Shown here piece after piece: positions 52,265 to 64,000 of a stretch of DNA of 64,000 nucleotides. Within the stretch, counting starts at the first letter, position 1. Each line of letters begins with the position of its first letter. A program made the position numbers and the translations under genes. The notes beneath the pieces are model-generated. The model was not told where the DNA came from, made no database searches, and saw only the letters and a program-made list of their open reading frames with translations. Origin of the DNA: Casuarina equisetifolia (taxonomy: Eukaryota > Streptophyta > Magnoliopsida > Fagales > Casuarinaceae); assembly GCA_028551475.1 (NCBI GenBank), contig CM052359.1:23933583-23997582 (forward strand). The letters are read 5' to 3'.

Positions 52265-55110
52265 GGAAGTAGTGGAAAATACAGAAAAAAAAACAAAAAC
52301 AAAAACAAAAAATCATTCTAGAATGAAGTATGCAGTGGGAAGAGAAACCTTCATGAGAAAAGTCATTGATCGTCGTGATAAAATGTGAGAAGATATAGAG
52401 CCAACAGAAATTCATTGAATTTGATGAAGCAAATTGTTTAGAGACTTAGCGTCATAATGCTGAAGCAGGCAGGCATGATAGCATCATGACTGAGATTCTT
52501 ATAGCAGGACTTGGAAAAAAGGAGAAAGACAGAATAAGAACCGTCATGAACGTATAATAATGTTAAAGAGTAATCTTAACGATTGTCCCTATGTTTACCT
52601 GGTTTAGTAAGCCTTTCACCCGCCCACCAATATAGGAGTACTCAGTATAAATATTATAGACAATTTGGCCTTCCTAATGATGACACCCCCTTCCCCAACT
52701 CTTTTCCCTCTCCCGAAAAGCTCAGCCTCCTCCTGCCGTCTTCATCCACGAATGGTGTGACTATGAATCAGAGGAAGAAAAAGATAATCCATGGCCAATC
52801 AACTAAGGACTGGAAAAGTTTGAATTTGTTTTAGAGATGGACCAAACTATACATTCTCGCCATTTTTACCAAAAGAACAGGCGAATTAAGAAAGGTAAAC
52901 ATAAAAAAGAAAATAGAATATGAATTATTTTACTAATAGTTATTAAGACAATGGAATTTCCATTTTCAAAAAAATATCTTGCATCTAATATGAACATCAA
53001 ATGTGGGAAAGAACCATTTAGCTCCACCACTTTTTCTCATTTTTGCTTCGTTTACTTCGACATAAAGCAAAAATCTCATGTGCATTATGGGAACCAGAAA
53101 AGTCTGGTATTCAGAGTTTTCAGCTTCAGTTAAGCTTTGATCTTTTTCACGGTCTTCGGTAAAAAGAGAAACACAGCTTTTTCAAACATGTAACAGGTTT
53201 GAAGTCATCGAGAGTAGTACGATCCATTAAAAGCAAACCTTCTTGGTTTCCGGCATCATGAAAAATCTGCTCATAAATATCGAAAATCAATCCATACAAG
53301 GTATAGTACAACGTTCGTAAGTGCCTGTAATGTGGGGATCAATAGAAAAATCCCGAGGCATTGGGTACAATTAAGATGTGCTCATAAATACCTACCAGAT
53401 CAAAAATAGCTGCAACCCCCTGCCCAGCACTTTACTTTCTAATCAAGAAAGGGTGTTACAAATTAATGCAGAGTTTTCTTGAGCAGTTACTTCACAGCAG
53501 CTTGAAAGGTAGTGTAGCTTGTTGCTCAAATTTGCACCCTACGTACAGTTCTCATGTTTTCTACCTCCACCTCTTTTGTGGCTTGCAGTTGAGACTGAGT
53601 TAATGAACCAGCAGTAGATGGGAGCAATAATGTTACTGATTTGCGCACAGCAACAAGCAGGAGAAGGGCCAGAGATGGCAAACATTGCATTTACAGATGC
53701 TTTTGGCGGTCGGTGAATCCAAACAAACTGGCGTAAAGGGTATGCGAAGACTCCATATATAATGACTTACAGGTAAACCAACTGGCACATCCATGAAAGA
53801 GTAAGCTTGTGTCAGCTTTTTGGTTTGAGAGATAAAAATGAAATGGACCCAGTCAACCAATGGATTTTACATTTGTCAGTAAAATTGTAAGCAGCGACGG
53901 AAAAAGAAGCATGATATCAATGATAACTCCTTTTCAGCTTTTAACTTGTTTCCACCACATCTCATACTCTTCCCTTGGTGCAAAATATCTGCCCTTAAAT
54001 TTCTTTCCCTCAGGCACAGCCATTTAGGAGCTGCTAAGTTCAGTAATCAAGATTCGGCAAGTTCATTCTGCAAGAGCACAGAATACTTACTCTTTCAACT
54101 TATAGGATGTGCTGGCCAAGATAATAGTAAAAGCATTTGGCAAGAGTTCTACACTGAGATTAGCATTATTTAGAGATAATTAGCGTACCTTGTCGTAAAA
54201 CATTGAATATACTGGTTATATTCCCTGAGAGGATAAGCTCGTCAGAATTAGGACTTGGTGATGAAAGGAATCGCGAACCTTAAGCTTCTGGAGAAGCTGT
54301 TGACGAAAAAACACAATTCTGTAACTGTTGTGACAACGATAGGCAGGAAGAGTATTAGACAAACATGATTTGGAAGAAGGATTACAGCCAGAACAAGAAT
54401 AGGAAAGAAAGGACAAACCCTTCTTCTTCTTTTTCTTTTCTGGATTGTAAGGGTAAACAGAATGTGAAGCCAAGTAGTTCGGCAGCACGTGAGCCTGCAA
54501 GATGGGGACCGAATGCAGAAAAGAGTAAGGAACAAGCAACAGAGATACCAACTCAAAACTTCAGAAGGTGAATAACTGCTTGGTGACATGCTCTTAGGAA
54601 ATTCATACGGAACGTACCTTTTACGCAGGAGTTGCCTCCAACAAACTCACGATTTTAACCAGGGGAAAAGTGAGAATGCCGTTTCGGCCATGTTGAACAT
54701 TAATGGATCTTGACTGTCCTGAAAGCAATTTGTGGTACGTTATAAACTATTAAAACTAGATCGATAATATGGATGAACTAAATGCTGACATCTAATTCTT
54801 GAGTATAAGATAAGATTAATATAAAAATCAAATTAAGGGGGGAATAATTACCCAACCACAACGTAGAGACAAGCTAGAGTAGGAAAATCAGAGAAACTTG
54901 TACTTTCGTCTTAGAACTTTGCATTGATAGTAAATCCTACCTAAGTTGATACAAATTCAATCAGTTTATGGTGTTGAATCATTTTAATATTCAAGCAACT
55001 AATAAAAATCTAGATAAGGCAGTTTAGACTACCTTGAAGAGTCCCTAGTAATTCTTCCACTGCTTCAAGTTGGAGCATACTGGAATGCAAATCATCCATA
55101 GATTCACCTC

Positions 55111-58100
55111 TCAAAAGAAATTGAGTTGAGTGTATCCATGTGAATAAGGCAATAGCTCTTCTACCTCAATCCTGGCATTGGAACAACTCATGCTTTTCTT
55201 TATACGGCTACGGTTTAAGGACTCAACCTGTGCTAGAAATACGCTATGAACTGGTCTATGATCCGAGAATCTTGACTCCCCACGAACATATGATACTTGA
55301 TGGAGACCTCCACCAAACCATAAAATACGATCACACCTTCACATAAAGTGACAAGATTAGATTTTGTATATTTATTATCCACCTTTCAGTTTCATTAGTT
55401 GTTAGATTGATGTCGCCTTATAATTATTGGTGTGTTTTGCGTCCCCCTTGAACCCAACCTAGTCTTCCCCACCCAAAAAGGCTTTTTCCCTCCTTACAAA
55501 AGAAAAGGAGTTTACCACGCAGGAGTTCTTCGCTTCTTCTTTGGGTGCCTATCATCTCCTGCATATCTATCAGAGTTATTCGAATACTTGTATGTAGGAG
55601 GAAAGTAAATTTTTCCTTCATTCCATCCCGCAAAGACATGCCCCCGTCTTTGTTCTATACGCAGCTGAATATATGAAAAAGAACATTTAGGATGAGGAAC
55701 TGTTGCACTTAGTTGACTAAAAGCTTTCATACATAGAGAGAGAGCTCATAATAAATAATAAGTGAAAACAAATACTACATATACAGGATGTGTAACATGC
55801 CTGGTCATTCTCTAACAATGCCCTCCAGTTGCGCATCTCTACAAGAGCCTTTGCAGAACGGTAAGATAGTGCAATACGATAATTCAAATCTCCTAGCCAG
55901 ATAATTCGACTGCACTAAGATGGTCACAATGTAAGAGCTTATGCAAAGAGGAAGTTCCTTTTAGGTTGCAAATTGCATAACATTAAGATGAGTTACCAAA
56001 CATAAGAAATTGGATAAGTGTGTCAGCCTTACTCATGATCTAGAATAGTTTGAGGGGAAGCAACATCCCCCATGCCATGAACCCTTGGAAACCTTGTCTT
56101 CCTCAGGATCTCCATAACATCAGAGTTTCTCCTTAGCTCATCACCCTCCTTCTGCCCAGAGGTCAAATGGCTACAAACGAAGCAAAAGCTTGTTTGGTGC
56201 AAAGACATGCTAATGGAAATGGAACCCTGGAAAAACCCAAGGAAATGAGAGTGTCACTCCTTCCTAGTTCAAAATGATCGCGTAATCAAATCCTAGAAAA
56301 ATTTCCACAAGCAAAAACATACCTTGTTTCCCAGATAACCCATCAGTCCTCTTCCTACACAAGACACTTTCATGTTGTGAACATCGTCCCTGAGATCACT
56401 CTTCACCCAAACTGTTAGAAATATCCCAACCATTTGCTTACTGGCAACCAGGCAGTACCGGGAGTGGCCTGGCTGCCTATCTCTATCTTCCATGGTCAAG
56501 GACCCGCTGTAGGATACCGGCGAATAATATGTTTCCACAGGTGAATCCCCTGGTCCATTTTCATCATCAGAGGAGGCATATCTGAAGCTTAGGTCGTAGT
56601 CACTGGGCCTGTGCCCAAAAATAACTCGGTCACAAACACTATACCGCCGATCAAGTCGGGGCTGTGGATTTGCCATGTCGTTGTCCAATCTCAGGCTTCG
56701 ACTCAGGGACTGGAAGGATCGACGATCGAAAAGAGATGAAGTCTTCCGCCTTGATGATCCCTCAAAGTCAGCATCTAATTCCACGATTGGATCCGGTATT
56801 GGAGAAGGGGTGTGGCATCCGCCACTAGTCCCCGGAAGACTGTTCAAGGTCTTCCTAATAAGAGCTAGCCATTTTCTGGCTGGGCCATTATCTTCCGTGC
56901 CCAAAACATTGCCAGCATTCAGAGGAACAATTTCCTGAAACCTGACAGTCAAGAAAGCTTTCGTAAAGATCGAGAAAGTTGCTCGCCTCAAATAAAAAGT
57001 GAAAGACACTATGAGATTAATAGGCATACCCAAGAACGTAGATGTCAGCAGGAGGAGATGTATGAAGCCAATCTTCGAGATTCAAATTGCTAGGAGATTT
57101 TCCACCCACATTCCACGTGGCTACGAACAGCCTATATCTCAAATGGAACGAGGAACTCGATAAACCCAACACTTAGAAAAAGCAATTAACCAATCCAAGC
57201 CAGTGAGTAGGAATCAACCATACCTATAATTATGCACATCAGTTGCTTGCGAGGCATCAAGGTCAATCTTACCCCGCCGAACTCGATCAGAGTTCCTTTT
57301 GTTCCAGCTCTCTGCATTTTCAGGCTGGTTTTAGAGGGTTGAGGGAAAATAATTGGGAGCAACAAATGCTGAGATTCTTAAAGCATGATTGGAGCTTCTA
57401 AACAAGTTTTAGCTTTATCTTGTGTGAGGACTTAAGAAGAGTGTAGTCCAAATCAATACTGAACCTGTTTTACTTTTCTTGATTGTGCATGCCTCCCTCT
57501 CTGAATAGTTGTTCCTGCACTCTTCATCACCACCTGAAAAGAAAGCCATAAAGTTGTTAAAGCTGCCTCTTTTGCACTGAATCCATCAATACCATTGTCT
57601 ACGGCACAACGAAAAACAAGGACATCAGTTTCAAACATAAACAAACGAATTTCAGAAACCAGATGAAAGAAAGAACAGATCTCGAGCTGCGAATAACAGT
57701 TGCACACCCCATCAAAGACCGAAGAAGACGATATATTTGTTGTTCCAGTCAGTGAACAGATGGAGAACAATGCTAAGTCAAGTCGTAGAAGAATCTTAAA
57801 GCAAGACAGTTATTGCAAAGAAACTAGCATTGCCGTTGTTCTAGTACCAGTTAAGATTTCCAATCCTAGAGCCCCAAAGTGCATATAAATCATGCAGAAA
57901 TTGAAAAAAAATGTTGGGGCATCATCACCTCCATAAACAACATCGTCCGCGTTAAAGTCCTCAGCTTTGCTTTTGATGTTGAACCACTTCTTGACCAAGG
58001 TCTTCGGCCATGAAAGCTTCAATAGGTAGAGATAGTCAGCAATCTCAAGAAATCCCAAAAATTTGAAAAAGAGAAACAGGTATACAATTTGAGAGAAATG

Positions 58101-58146
58101 ATGGCATTTCTTAAACCTTGCTTTTCTTGGAACTCCCATCTCTCAT
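55111..58146 (-). CDS. IP5P4: Type I inositol polyphosphate 5-phosphatase
   Basis: Removes the 5-phosphate from inositol phosphates (and for some members phosphoinositides), ending IP3 signals. Ten minus-strand exons, 58117-58146, 57929-58016, 57465-57533, 57224-57311, 57030-57131, 56323-56941, 56033-56226, 55801-55909, 55516-55664, 55111-55336, encode 557 residues with matching phases. Exon 1 is just ten codons ([10 protein letters not shown]), followed by the family start [15 protein letters not shown]. Further blocks are [12 protein letters not shown], the variable linker (residues about 150-270), [22 protein letters not shown], the catalytic signature WLGDLNYR (401-408) and PAWCDRIL (481-488). 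It has no WD40 repeats, so it is type I. The exon 8/9 intron appears to use a GC donor (CAG|GCATGT). The IP5P4 symbol rests on neighbourhood with the HMT2, MRK1 and ALP1 homologues; other type I members are alternatives. It converges with STN1. Confidence 0.94.
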
Positions 58147-58813
58147 TGTTGCACAAACTTCATACAACTATCCGGATTTACAGAATATCTAATTACAATC
58201 CGTTCTTCCACCGGTTTGACTGGAAAAAGAAAGTAAGAATATGCAGTAAATCAAATCTCAAAAACCGAAGGAACCCAGAAATTGGGTTTGTTTTTCTATC
58301 TAGGATGAACCAAAAAGTAGGAGAAAAGCCCGCTAGTTTAGCTCAAAACAGAAGAAGAAAACTCAATGATTCCCAAGAACATAGAGCGGAACAATCGTGC
58401 GACAACGCATTCGGTTTCTTCAGGTAATAAAGAGAAGAAAGCAATCGACAAAACAAAGAAAATTCCAGTTTCTCGGCATTTAGTATTTACAGAGTAGGGT
58501 CCAGAGAGAAAACGGATGGAAACAGAGTAACAGAAAGCAGAGCAAATTTTGAAAGGGAACCACAATGAGAGAGAGAGTGTGTGTGACAGACCCCCTTAAT
58601 GTGTAGAAGTAAGACCGTGAGATTCTGAGGTTGGAACGAGACAATGTAGGAGACATAAAAGAGAGACTGAGAGAAAGACGAGTTTTGGCTCTCAGTGCAA
58701 CCCAAAAAAAAAAACTACCTCGTTGTGAGGACTGAGCAAAGTATCGAATTTGAGGAGAGAATAAAGTGGTATTTGGAGAAGAGGCAGCTTGGCCTGGTTG
58801 GCTGGCTCTGCCT

Positions 58814-58851
<38 letters not shown>

Positions 58852-58900
58852 GCTTACCCAAAAACCAACAGCTCTGGAACTCACTCTCACTCGGGCAAAG
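58147..58900 (-). promoter_or_regulatory. Leader and promoter region of the 5PTase gene
   Basis: Sequence upstream of the phosphatase start on the minus strand. It has GA/TG-rich stretches (near 58567-58585) and a (TC)n array at 58817-58848, reading as GA on the transcribed strand. GA-repeat leaders are common in plants and bind BBR/BPC factors. Several open frames cross the repeat in both directions and are artefacts of low complexity. The transcription start cannot be fixed. Confidence 0.4.
58817..58848. repeat. (TC)n microsatellite upstream of 5PTase
   Basis: About 16 TC units roughly 670 bp upstream of the phosphatase start codon. Confidence 0.95.
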
Positions 58901-61900
58901 ATAGGCTTTTGGATATATATTGGTCACCCACCAGGCTTGCTCACCCACTAATGACGGACACATTCCCCGGACCCTCCTCTCTCTACTGTCCTCTGTGTAC
59001 CCTCAAACCTCTGCCCACGGTCAGCCAGTTTGGTCCCGATCAAACTTAACCAGTGACAGAACTAGAGCAAAGCAAGCAGTTAAAAGAAAAAGGCTAAAGG
59101 GAACATGGAGAGTTTTTTTTTCCTTTCCCTGCTTCTTTAGGTAGATTTCTTTAGACCAGGCAAGAAAAATAAAATATGTATCTTCACATGTGCAAGAGAA
59201 ACCTGTAATACTTTCAAAACTTATTTCTCTGGTGCCAAGGCTTTCATCTAGTCCACTCTATCTGATGGAGAGTTGAATGGAAGAATGTCTGGAGGACAGT
59301 TTTTCTAAAGGTCAAGGTTGTTTCTCCGATGTGTATTTTTGGACTTTGAGATATCTGTAGTCTTATAGGATTCGAGAGAGGGGAAGAGAAGTGGGGTTGG
59401 TGTCTCCCATATAAGTGTATCATTGGGGCTTGAGACATTCTAAGCATTTTTGTGTTTTGAACTCCAGAGGCAATGCATCTCCTCAAAACCTTCATTTTCC
59501 AGCTCTTGAATACAACAATGCTAACCATTTTGGAGGCTCTTTTGGCTCAATTAAGAGTTGTGTCCAAGGGGACCAAGGCAATTGTCCCCGATTTGGGGTT
59601 TCATCTTTCAGGCATGGATTGGTGTGAAGTTTATGCTTTGTATGCTCCCACTCGTCGAGAAACCAATAGTTTACATGAAAATCGGATCTTGTTAGGTCAT
59701 TCAGGTCCCCTAACTCAGCTTCACTCCCCTCCACACCCCACGCGATCACCTTGGGTTTAGCAGAGCAATCTTATGACTGAATTTAATACCAAAGTAATTT
59801 CTTGGTTTAAGTTCTCCCAACCTATTTGCTTAATTGACTAATCTTGATACACATGCTACATGTGGGAGACTGTGTCTGTGCCCCTTACCTCTCTGCCGTC
59901 GATTCGCCAGAGTTTTTTGTACTTCAAGGATTAAACTATTGAAGTTGACGGCGAAGCCCTCCAAAGAACCCTAATCTTTCATATTGCAGGGACCATGGGA
60001 AACCCACTAGTCGATTAGCAATTGGGCCATCATTCAAGGTTGTCAAAGCCTTCTTTTCTATCAACGTGGCACCCAGTTACAATGGAGAGAGAGTTTTGTG
60101 GCTCGCATTATCATTTTGACAATTTAATCAACCATTAGCAGATGGGTTTAGGTTGATTAAGGAGTTGGTGGTGTATTAAATTTATATGGATCTTTGTACA
60201 GAAGCTTCTACTTTCTTTGTCTCTCCTAGACCATGCCTTTCACTAGATTAGGGGGTCGGTGATGTGTTATTTTTATATAATTCTTTTGCTTAGAATGTTT
60301 TTTAAGTTATTAGTTCTTTCAAAAAGTCCAAGTAGACAACAAATAATTTAGCTCGTAAGAAATTGTTACAAAACCTTTTAGAGGACATTATTGATGACAA
60401 ATTATGTTTGGGGATTGATCTTAATTTTCTTGAATGATGAAGTTGATGATAAGAGACATGACCCAATTGGTAAATGGCCATTTTAAAGGCATGATAGGGC
60501 TAAGCCGTGCACTTCATATCTTTCATTGTCGTATGATAATACCACTTGCATGCAATGGGGTCAACACTCGGGTTCAATAATTGGTACCCTGTATTTATGA
60601 TCCTCCAATCGTGTAGTACTCATTGTCCAATTGTTTAGTGCCATGTGGACTCTCAGTACGGACGTACGATATTTATCTCTTCCCACATATGTATCTTGTA
60701 AAATAAAAGCTGTGGAACCATTTGCAGCTCTAAATGTACAGCCTATTGGTAACCAAGAAGCTCCTTGTTTGTTTGTCTACATCTGCAGATGAAAACAGGG
60801 GAAGGTGACAAAAATGGCACGGGGGAATTTCCATCTACCTCTGTTGTATTTACAGAGACACACAGAAAACAGATAGTATGTTCTTTTCCACCAGTCAAAA
60901 TCGCTAGTGCTGGAAATGGTGCTTGTGTTCCATAGGCGCCGGCAATGTGAACCCAAAGTCCATGTACACGATTTCAGACAGACCTTTCGTTTTCGTTTGT
61001 CCCTTTCCGAGCATCCTCCATTCGATGCGGTGTTTGGTTTTTTCACATCAAATCTAGACTGCCCTGAAAAGTGTTGTGTGATGCAATAGGAAGTGTGCAA
61101 GAGTTGAATAAGAATGACCTATAGATTTTCTTGTCTCCTTGACTATTTTGTTCATATTGCACACCAATCTGCACTAATTTTCTCCTTGATGTTTCTCTCA
61201 TGCCTTCTCTCTTTCGCTTTCACTCTTTGGTTTTTCCTCTCTATTTTCTTAGATACATGCTTCGAGAAAGAGCTACACTCTTAATCTAATCAACTCACCC
61301 ATAGAGAAGCAACATAAAAAGAAAAGAAAGAAAAGAGCTTCTTCCCGCAATAAATGTGATAAATGGCCTCATCACTCACTCCTCAGTTTACCCACGTCGT
61401 AACCAAGCCTATCCACTAAAAATAAAAAACAATGAGTGCAGGCTTGCCTTGCGGAGCTACCATTTACATGTGTGGATTTTGAGCCATATTCCAACAATCC
61501 TTCACCCTGCAAATAATCTGTAAGTATTATCTAGGGAGGGCCAACTTATCCTAATTTTTGATAGATGAAAAGTCTCAACTAAACTTGAAACACAATATTA
61601 CTCACTAATAAGTTGTATTTGAAGTAATAGTTATATTCTTAGGATGAGATAAAAAAAAAACTCTTAATAAAATTATATTAAATTTACATAATATAAATAT
61701 TACAGTGGATTATAAACATCAATCACTTATCTTATTATGTTTTTTTAACTAAATCCTACAAACAAATGTTACTTAGATAGTTAGTATACATAAGACTACT
61801 TGGTTGATATTATTTTGCTAGTTGTAGCCCAATGTTTTACAACCAATAAGTTCAGCTCATCTGTTATCACTCCAAAATGATTAGGTGCCCACAAAAAAGC

Positions 61901-62858
61901 ACTCTAATTCCATTAAGTGTTCTCTTGTGATTATGCCAAAAGAGGAGCTCCCAACGTCGAGTACTACCTGGCGCTGTACGCCCTGTTGTACCCCGTTTAC
62001 GTATTCGTGTGGAGGACGTAAAGAGGCGACGACCATCCGAAGAGAATCCAAAACTACAGCCTTATGACGTTCGGATCAGTATCCGCCGATTGCCCGAGAA
62101 ATATGAGCGATTTTGTCCCAATTCGCATGGGCAGGAAGCCCCAAATGCATGCGCTTGCCTGCCTGCATGTACACGTTCATCAGTCCTATCGCTGAAATGA
62201 AACTGCACGTGGGTATCGTTCCAAAGGAAGAGAAAGAAAAAGCCTACAATTTGATATCATAACTCTATTTTCATTTTCATAGGGTTAACTAGACCTTTTA
62301 GCTATCTTCGATCACGTTCATTTTTGGTAGTCCAAGAAGATCAGGATCATAATGGGCAGCTAGTTTCGCCTTGAGAATAAGCCAAGCTACTGTCGTGGAC
62401 TTTAGACTGTCAACGGAGGTACACCTCCATCCTATCAACCTGGTTCTTGATACGTCACTTTCAAATTAAAAGTGCTTAACGAGGAGGTAACGTTATATAG
62501 TCCTGTATCCTGATCAAGGCCCTGGAACAATTGTCTTGTACAGCAACACCTCGTGAAGGAAAATGGATCAGAGAAACGGAGCTCTTCCGTTTGCTTTCCT
62601 TGATGTGAAGGTTTTCACTGGGGTCAAAAGAATAGAGTGTTGAATACTTGGGGCTCGTTTAGTCTGTTTCAATTCATTGACCTGGCAAAGATCTAGTCAC
62701 TGAGTTGATTGGGATTCCATTTTCCAACCTTACATGACGCTCCATTTTGCCCATCAAATCATGAGGTCATCGTCTTCATCATCCTCGATGCTTCTGCAGC
62801 TTTGACAAAATCGTTAAACATACGTTTTCTGCTCAGAAATGGAAAGAATTCGTGTTGA

Positions 62859-62862
<4 letters not shown>
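58901..62862. other. Spacer with no supportable gene
   Basis: About 4 kb in which I recognise nothing firmly. The 59244-59760 part has long open frames on both strands, and the 59880-60120 part has a coding-like texture broken by stops; both might be remnants of a retroelement or old gene, but I cannot name a family. Open frames near 60777-61100 and 61885-62200 are also unassigned. The 61560-61760 part is very AT-rich. Confidence 0.45.

Positions 62863-62897
<35 letters not shown>
62863..62897. repeat. (GA)n microsatellite
   Basis: About 17 GA units; no identified gene next to it. Confidence 0.95.
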
Positions 62898-62900
<3 letters not shown>

Positions 62901-63484
62901 TTGCTGTGCATATGAGCTGAACAAAAAAGGTCATTCCTGAAACTGGTAACACCATTCTGTTGAGTGGGTTGCATCTACCAAAAGCACTACCATGGTAGAG
63001 ATCTTTATTAATTCTTTACCAGTATCTTCGAAGATCTTATGGAATGTTAGTCTCGGTCAGCTTCCAGCGCCTAACTTTCAAACAATGGCCAAAAGTTCAT
63101 TAATCAAATATTGTAAAAAAAAAGGTCTAGTCAATACTTCTCGGAACTCGAAATCAAAACCGATAGCAACAAAATTTCAAACCCAGCTGGAGGAGGGATT
63201 GTTGAAAGCTTCTTCTGAAATGAGAGGCCTGAAAACTCCTTCTGTCTTTTCAGTTTCTATCAACAGCTTTGAACTCTGAGTGTATGAATTAATGGAGAGA
63301 ACTTGTTAATACAATAAACTGGTAGGGGGTTTATAGTACTGGTCACGTTCTGCTTAATCATGACCTGAAAACACAAGAAGATTCAAGGGGGCACCGACGG
63401 GCCAAATTTTTTTCTCTGCTTTATTGTTTATGAAATTTTGCCTTATCTGTATCCATTGGATTTGACCTCCTGGAACAAGTGAAT
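62898..63484. other. Unassigned stretch with a 95-codon open frame
   Basis: A + strand frame at 62992-63279 is open for 95 codons from an ATG, but its translation resembles no family I know and the base composition is not distinctive. I treat it as noncoding unless transcripts say otherwise. Confidence 0.3.
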
Positions 63485-63910
63485 TTATACCTTCATTGTA
63501 ATATAGCTGCGGATTAGGAAAAGCAAAGGGAAGTGAAGGACTTCGTTATCAGCCAGCCTAATAAGTTGAAAATAAAAAAATGAAAAGGCTGTATGTTTAC
63601 AGGTCGGGGAGAATCGCACAAAGCCTGGAACTGGGCGGATGTGACATTTGCCAAACGCTTTTTGTATGGGGCCTCGGGAACTTCCATACTCTGCGCTTTT
63701 TTTTAGCTCCTTCTTCCTAGATTTCAAGCAAGAAATTTTGTCTTTTTTCTTGGGCTCATTTACTATGAGTTCTTTTTTGTTAGTAGCTGTAGTGATAGTT
63801 GGAATTCTATTCCTTTGACACTCAGTCGCGACCGACCAGATTTGATTGCTCTGCCACCTTTTCTCGGTCTTGGGAAACAACACAGACAACCTCCTTTTTA
63901 GGCATCCCAA
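63485..63910 (-). CDS. Unassigned open frame, hypothetical protein (uncertain)
   Basis: A minus-strand frame open for 141 codons from an ATG at 63910. The first ~105 residues are very rich in Lys, Arg and Ser, with blocks like KKKDKISCLKSRKKELKK, and hold several Cys. The last ~35 residues are hydrophobic and may be intron read-through, because a possible donor (ACCT|GTAAAC) lies near 63613. I recognise no domain. It could be the first exon of a minus-strand gene, a nuclear-type basic protein, or a chance frame. Nothing upstream is visible beyond the window edge. Confidence 0.2.
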   Translation of the reverse strand: MGCLKRRLSVLFPKTEKRWQSNQIWSVATECQRNRIPTITTATNKKELIVNEPKKKDKISCLKSRKKELKKSAEYGSSRGPIQKAFGKCHIRPVPGFVRFSPTCKHTAFSFFYFQLIRLADNEVLHFPLLFLIRSYITMKV

Positions 63911-64000
63911 TCTTTAGCCAAATGAAAACAGAATCGAGAGGAATAATTTATTTCCTTGTCTTGAACAATGAATGGAAAAGAGTCCACCTGTTCCAGGAGC

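Larger units (their letters stand above)
51411..55110. other. Convergent spacer between STN1 and 5PTase
   Basis: 3.7 kb with no supportable gene. It contains a TCCTC pentamer repeat at about 51761-51790 and a (GA)n tract at 52232-52261, followed by AAAAAC repeats. Open frames of 60-110 codons near 51929-52138, 53633-53860 and 54216-54589 show no family resemblance and no consistent splicing. Its right end should include the 3' UTR of the phosphatase gene. Confidence 0.5.

Noticed and set aside
58738-59049. Overlapping frames across the CT array near the 5PTase leader
   Set aside because: They are Ser-Leu or Arg-Glu runs generated by the microsatellite in all frames.
59244-60120. Open frames on both strands as a possible gene or retroelement
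   Set aside because: No domain could be named, frames are interrupted, and no terminal repeats were found. Kept only as an unassigned spacer.
61900-62200. Protein-like fragment around a hydrophobic stretch (YYLALYALLYPVYVFVW)
   Set aside because: The frame is under 40 codons, bounded by stops, with no splice sites that extend it. An overlapping frame is equally open, so a gene is not supported.

Overview
The window is nuclear DNA from a flowering plant, almost certainly a eudicot and probably a woody rosid. The genes are split by AT-rich GT-AG introns, several families are plant-specific (NET1 actin-binding coiled-coil proteins, SULTR3 sulfate transporters, plant type I inositol 5-phosphatases), and the spacers carry CT/GA microsatellites and decayed retroelements. 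The species cannot be named from the sequence alone. I see no rRNA, tRNA or CRISPR array.

Nine protein-coding genes can be modelled exon by exon. In order they are: (1) 77-3065 (+), the 3' part of a SULTR3-group sulfate transporter whose 5' exons lie off the window; (2) 6616-8751 (+), an ALP1-like domesticated Harbinger transposase; (3) 9378-17481 (-), a NET1 protein of 1,841 residues; (4) 25355-33466 (+), MCCA, the biotin-carrying subunit of 3-methylcrotonyl-CoA carboxylase; (5) 37615-40526 (+), a Raf-like kinase of the MRK1 type; (6) 41324-45605 (+), a homocysteine S-methyltransferase; (7) 47788-49740 (+), BUD32, the KEOPS kinase; (8) 50907-51410 (+), intronless STN1 of the telomeric CST complex; (9) 55111-58146 (-), a type I inositol polyphosphate 5-phosphatase. 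For each complete model the exon lengths sum to a multiple of three and the phases match across every junction.

The spacers hold a heavily decayed Ty1/copia pol fossil (about 4580-5790), a TRIM-like LTR fossil in the ALP1-like intron (7059-7528), a two-copy ~226-bp tandem duplication just upstream of STN1 (50208-50659), a GC-rich LTR-like island (about 34100-34736) and several microsatellites. The large spacers 18500-25354, 33467-37614, 51411-55110 and 58900-64000 contain no gene I could support.

The genes work in unrelated processes: sulfate transport, Polycomb-linked chromatin regulation, actin-membrane linkage, leucine catabolism, kinase signalling, methionine recycling, tRNA t6A formation, telomere capping and inositol-phosphate turnover. 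The main large-scale signal is gene order. From what I know of Arabidopsis, At3g63240-63270 (5PTase, HMT2, MRK1, ALP1), At1g03080-03090 (NET1D, MCCA) and At4g02700-02710 (SULTR3;2, NET1C) are separate blocks. Here all of these families lie interleaved in one run, which suggests an ancestral order that was later fractionated in Arabidopsis. I found no convincing previously undescribed biological system. The notable items are local: the dead catalytic triad of the ALP1-like protein, exact 56-residue repeats in NET1, an inferred GC-AG intron, a possible overlapping uORF before BUD32, and the STN1-proximal duplication.
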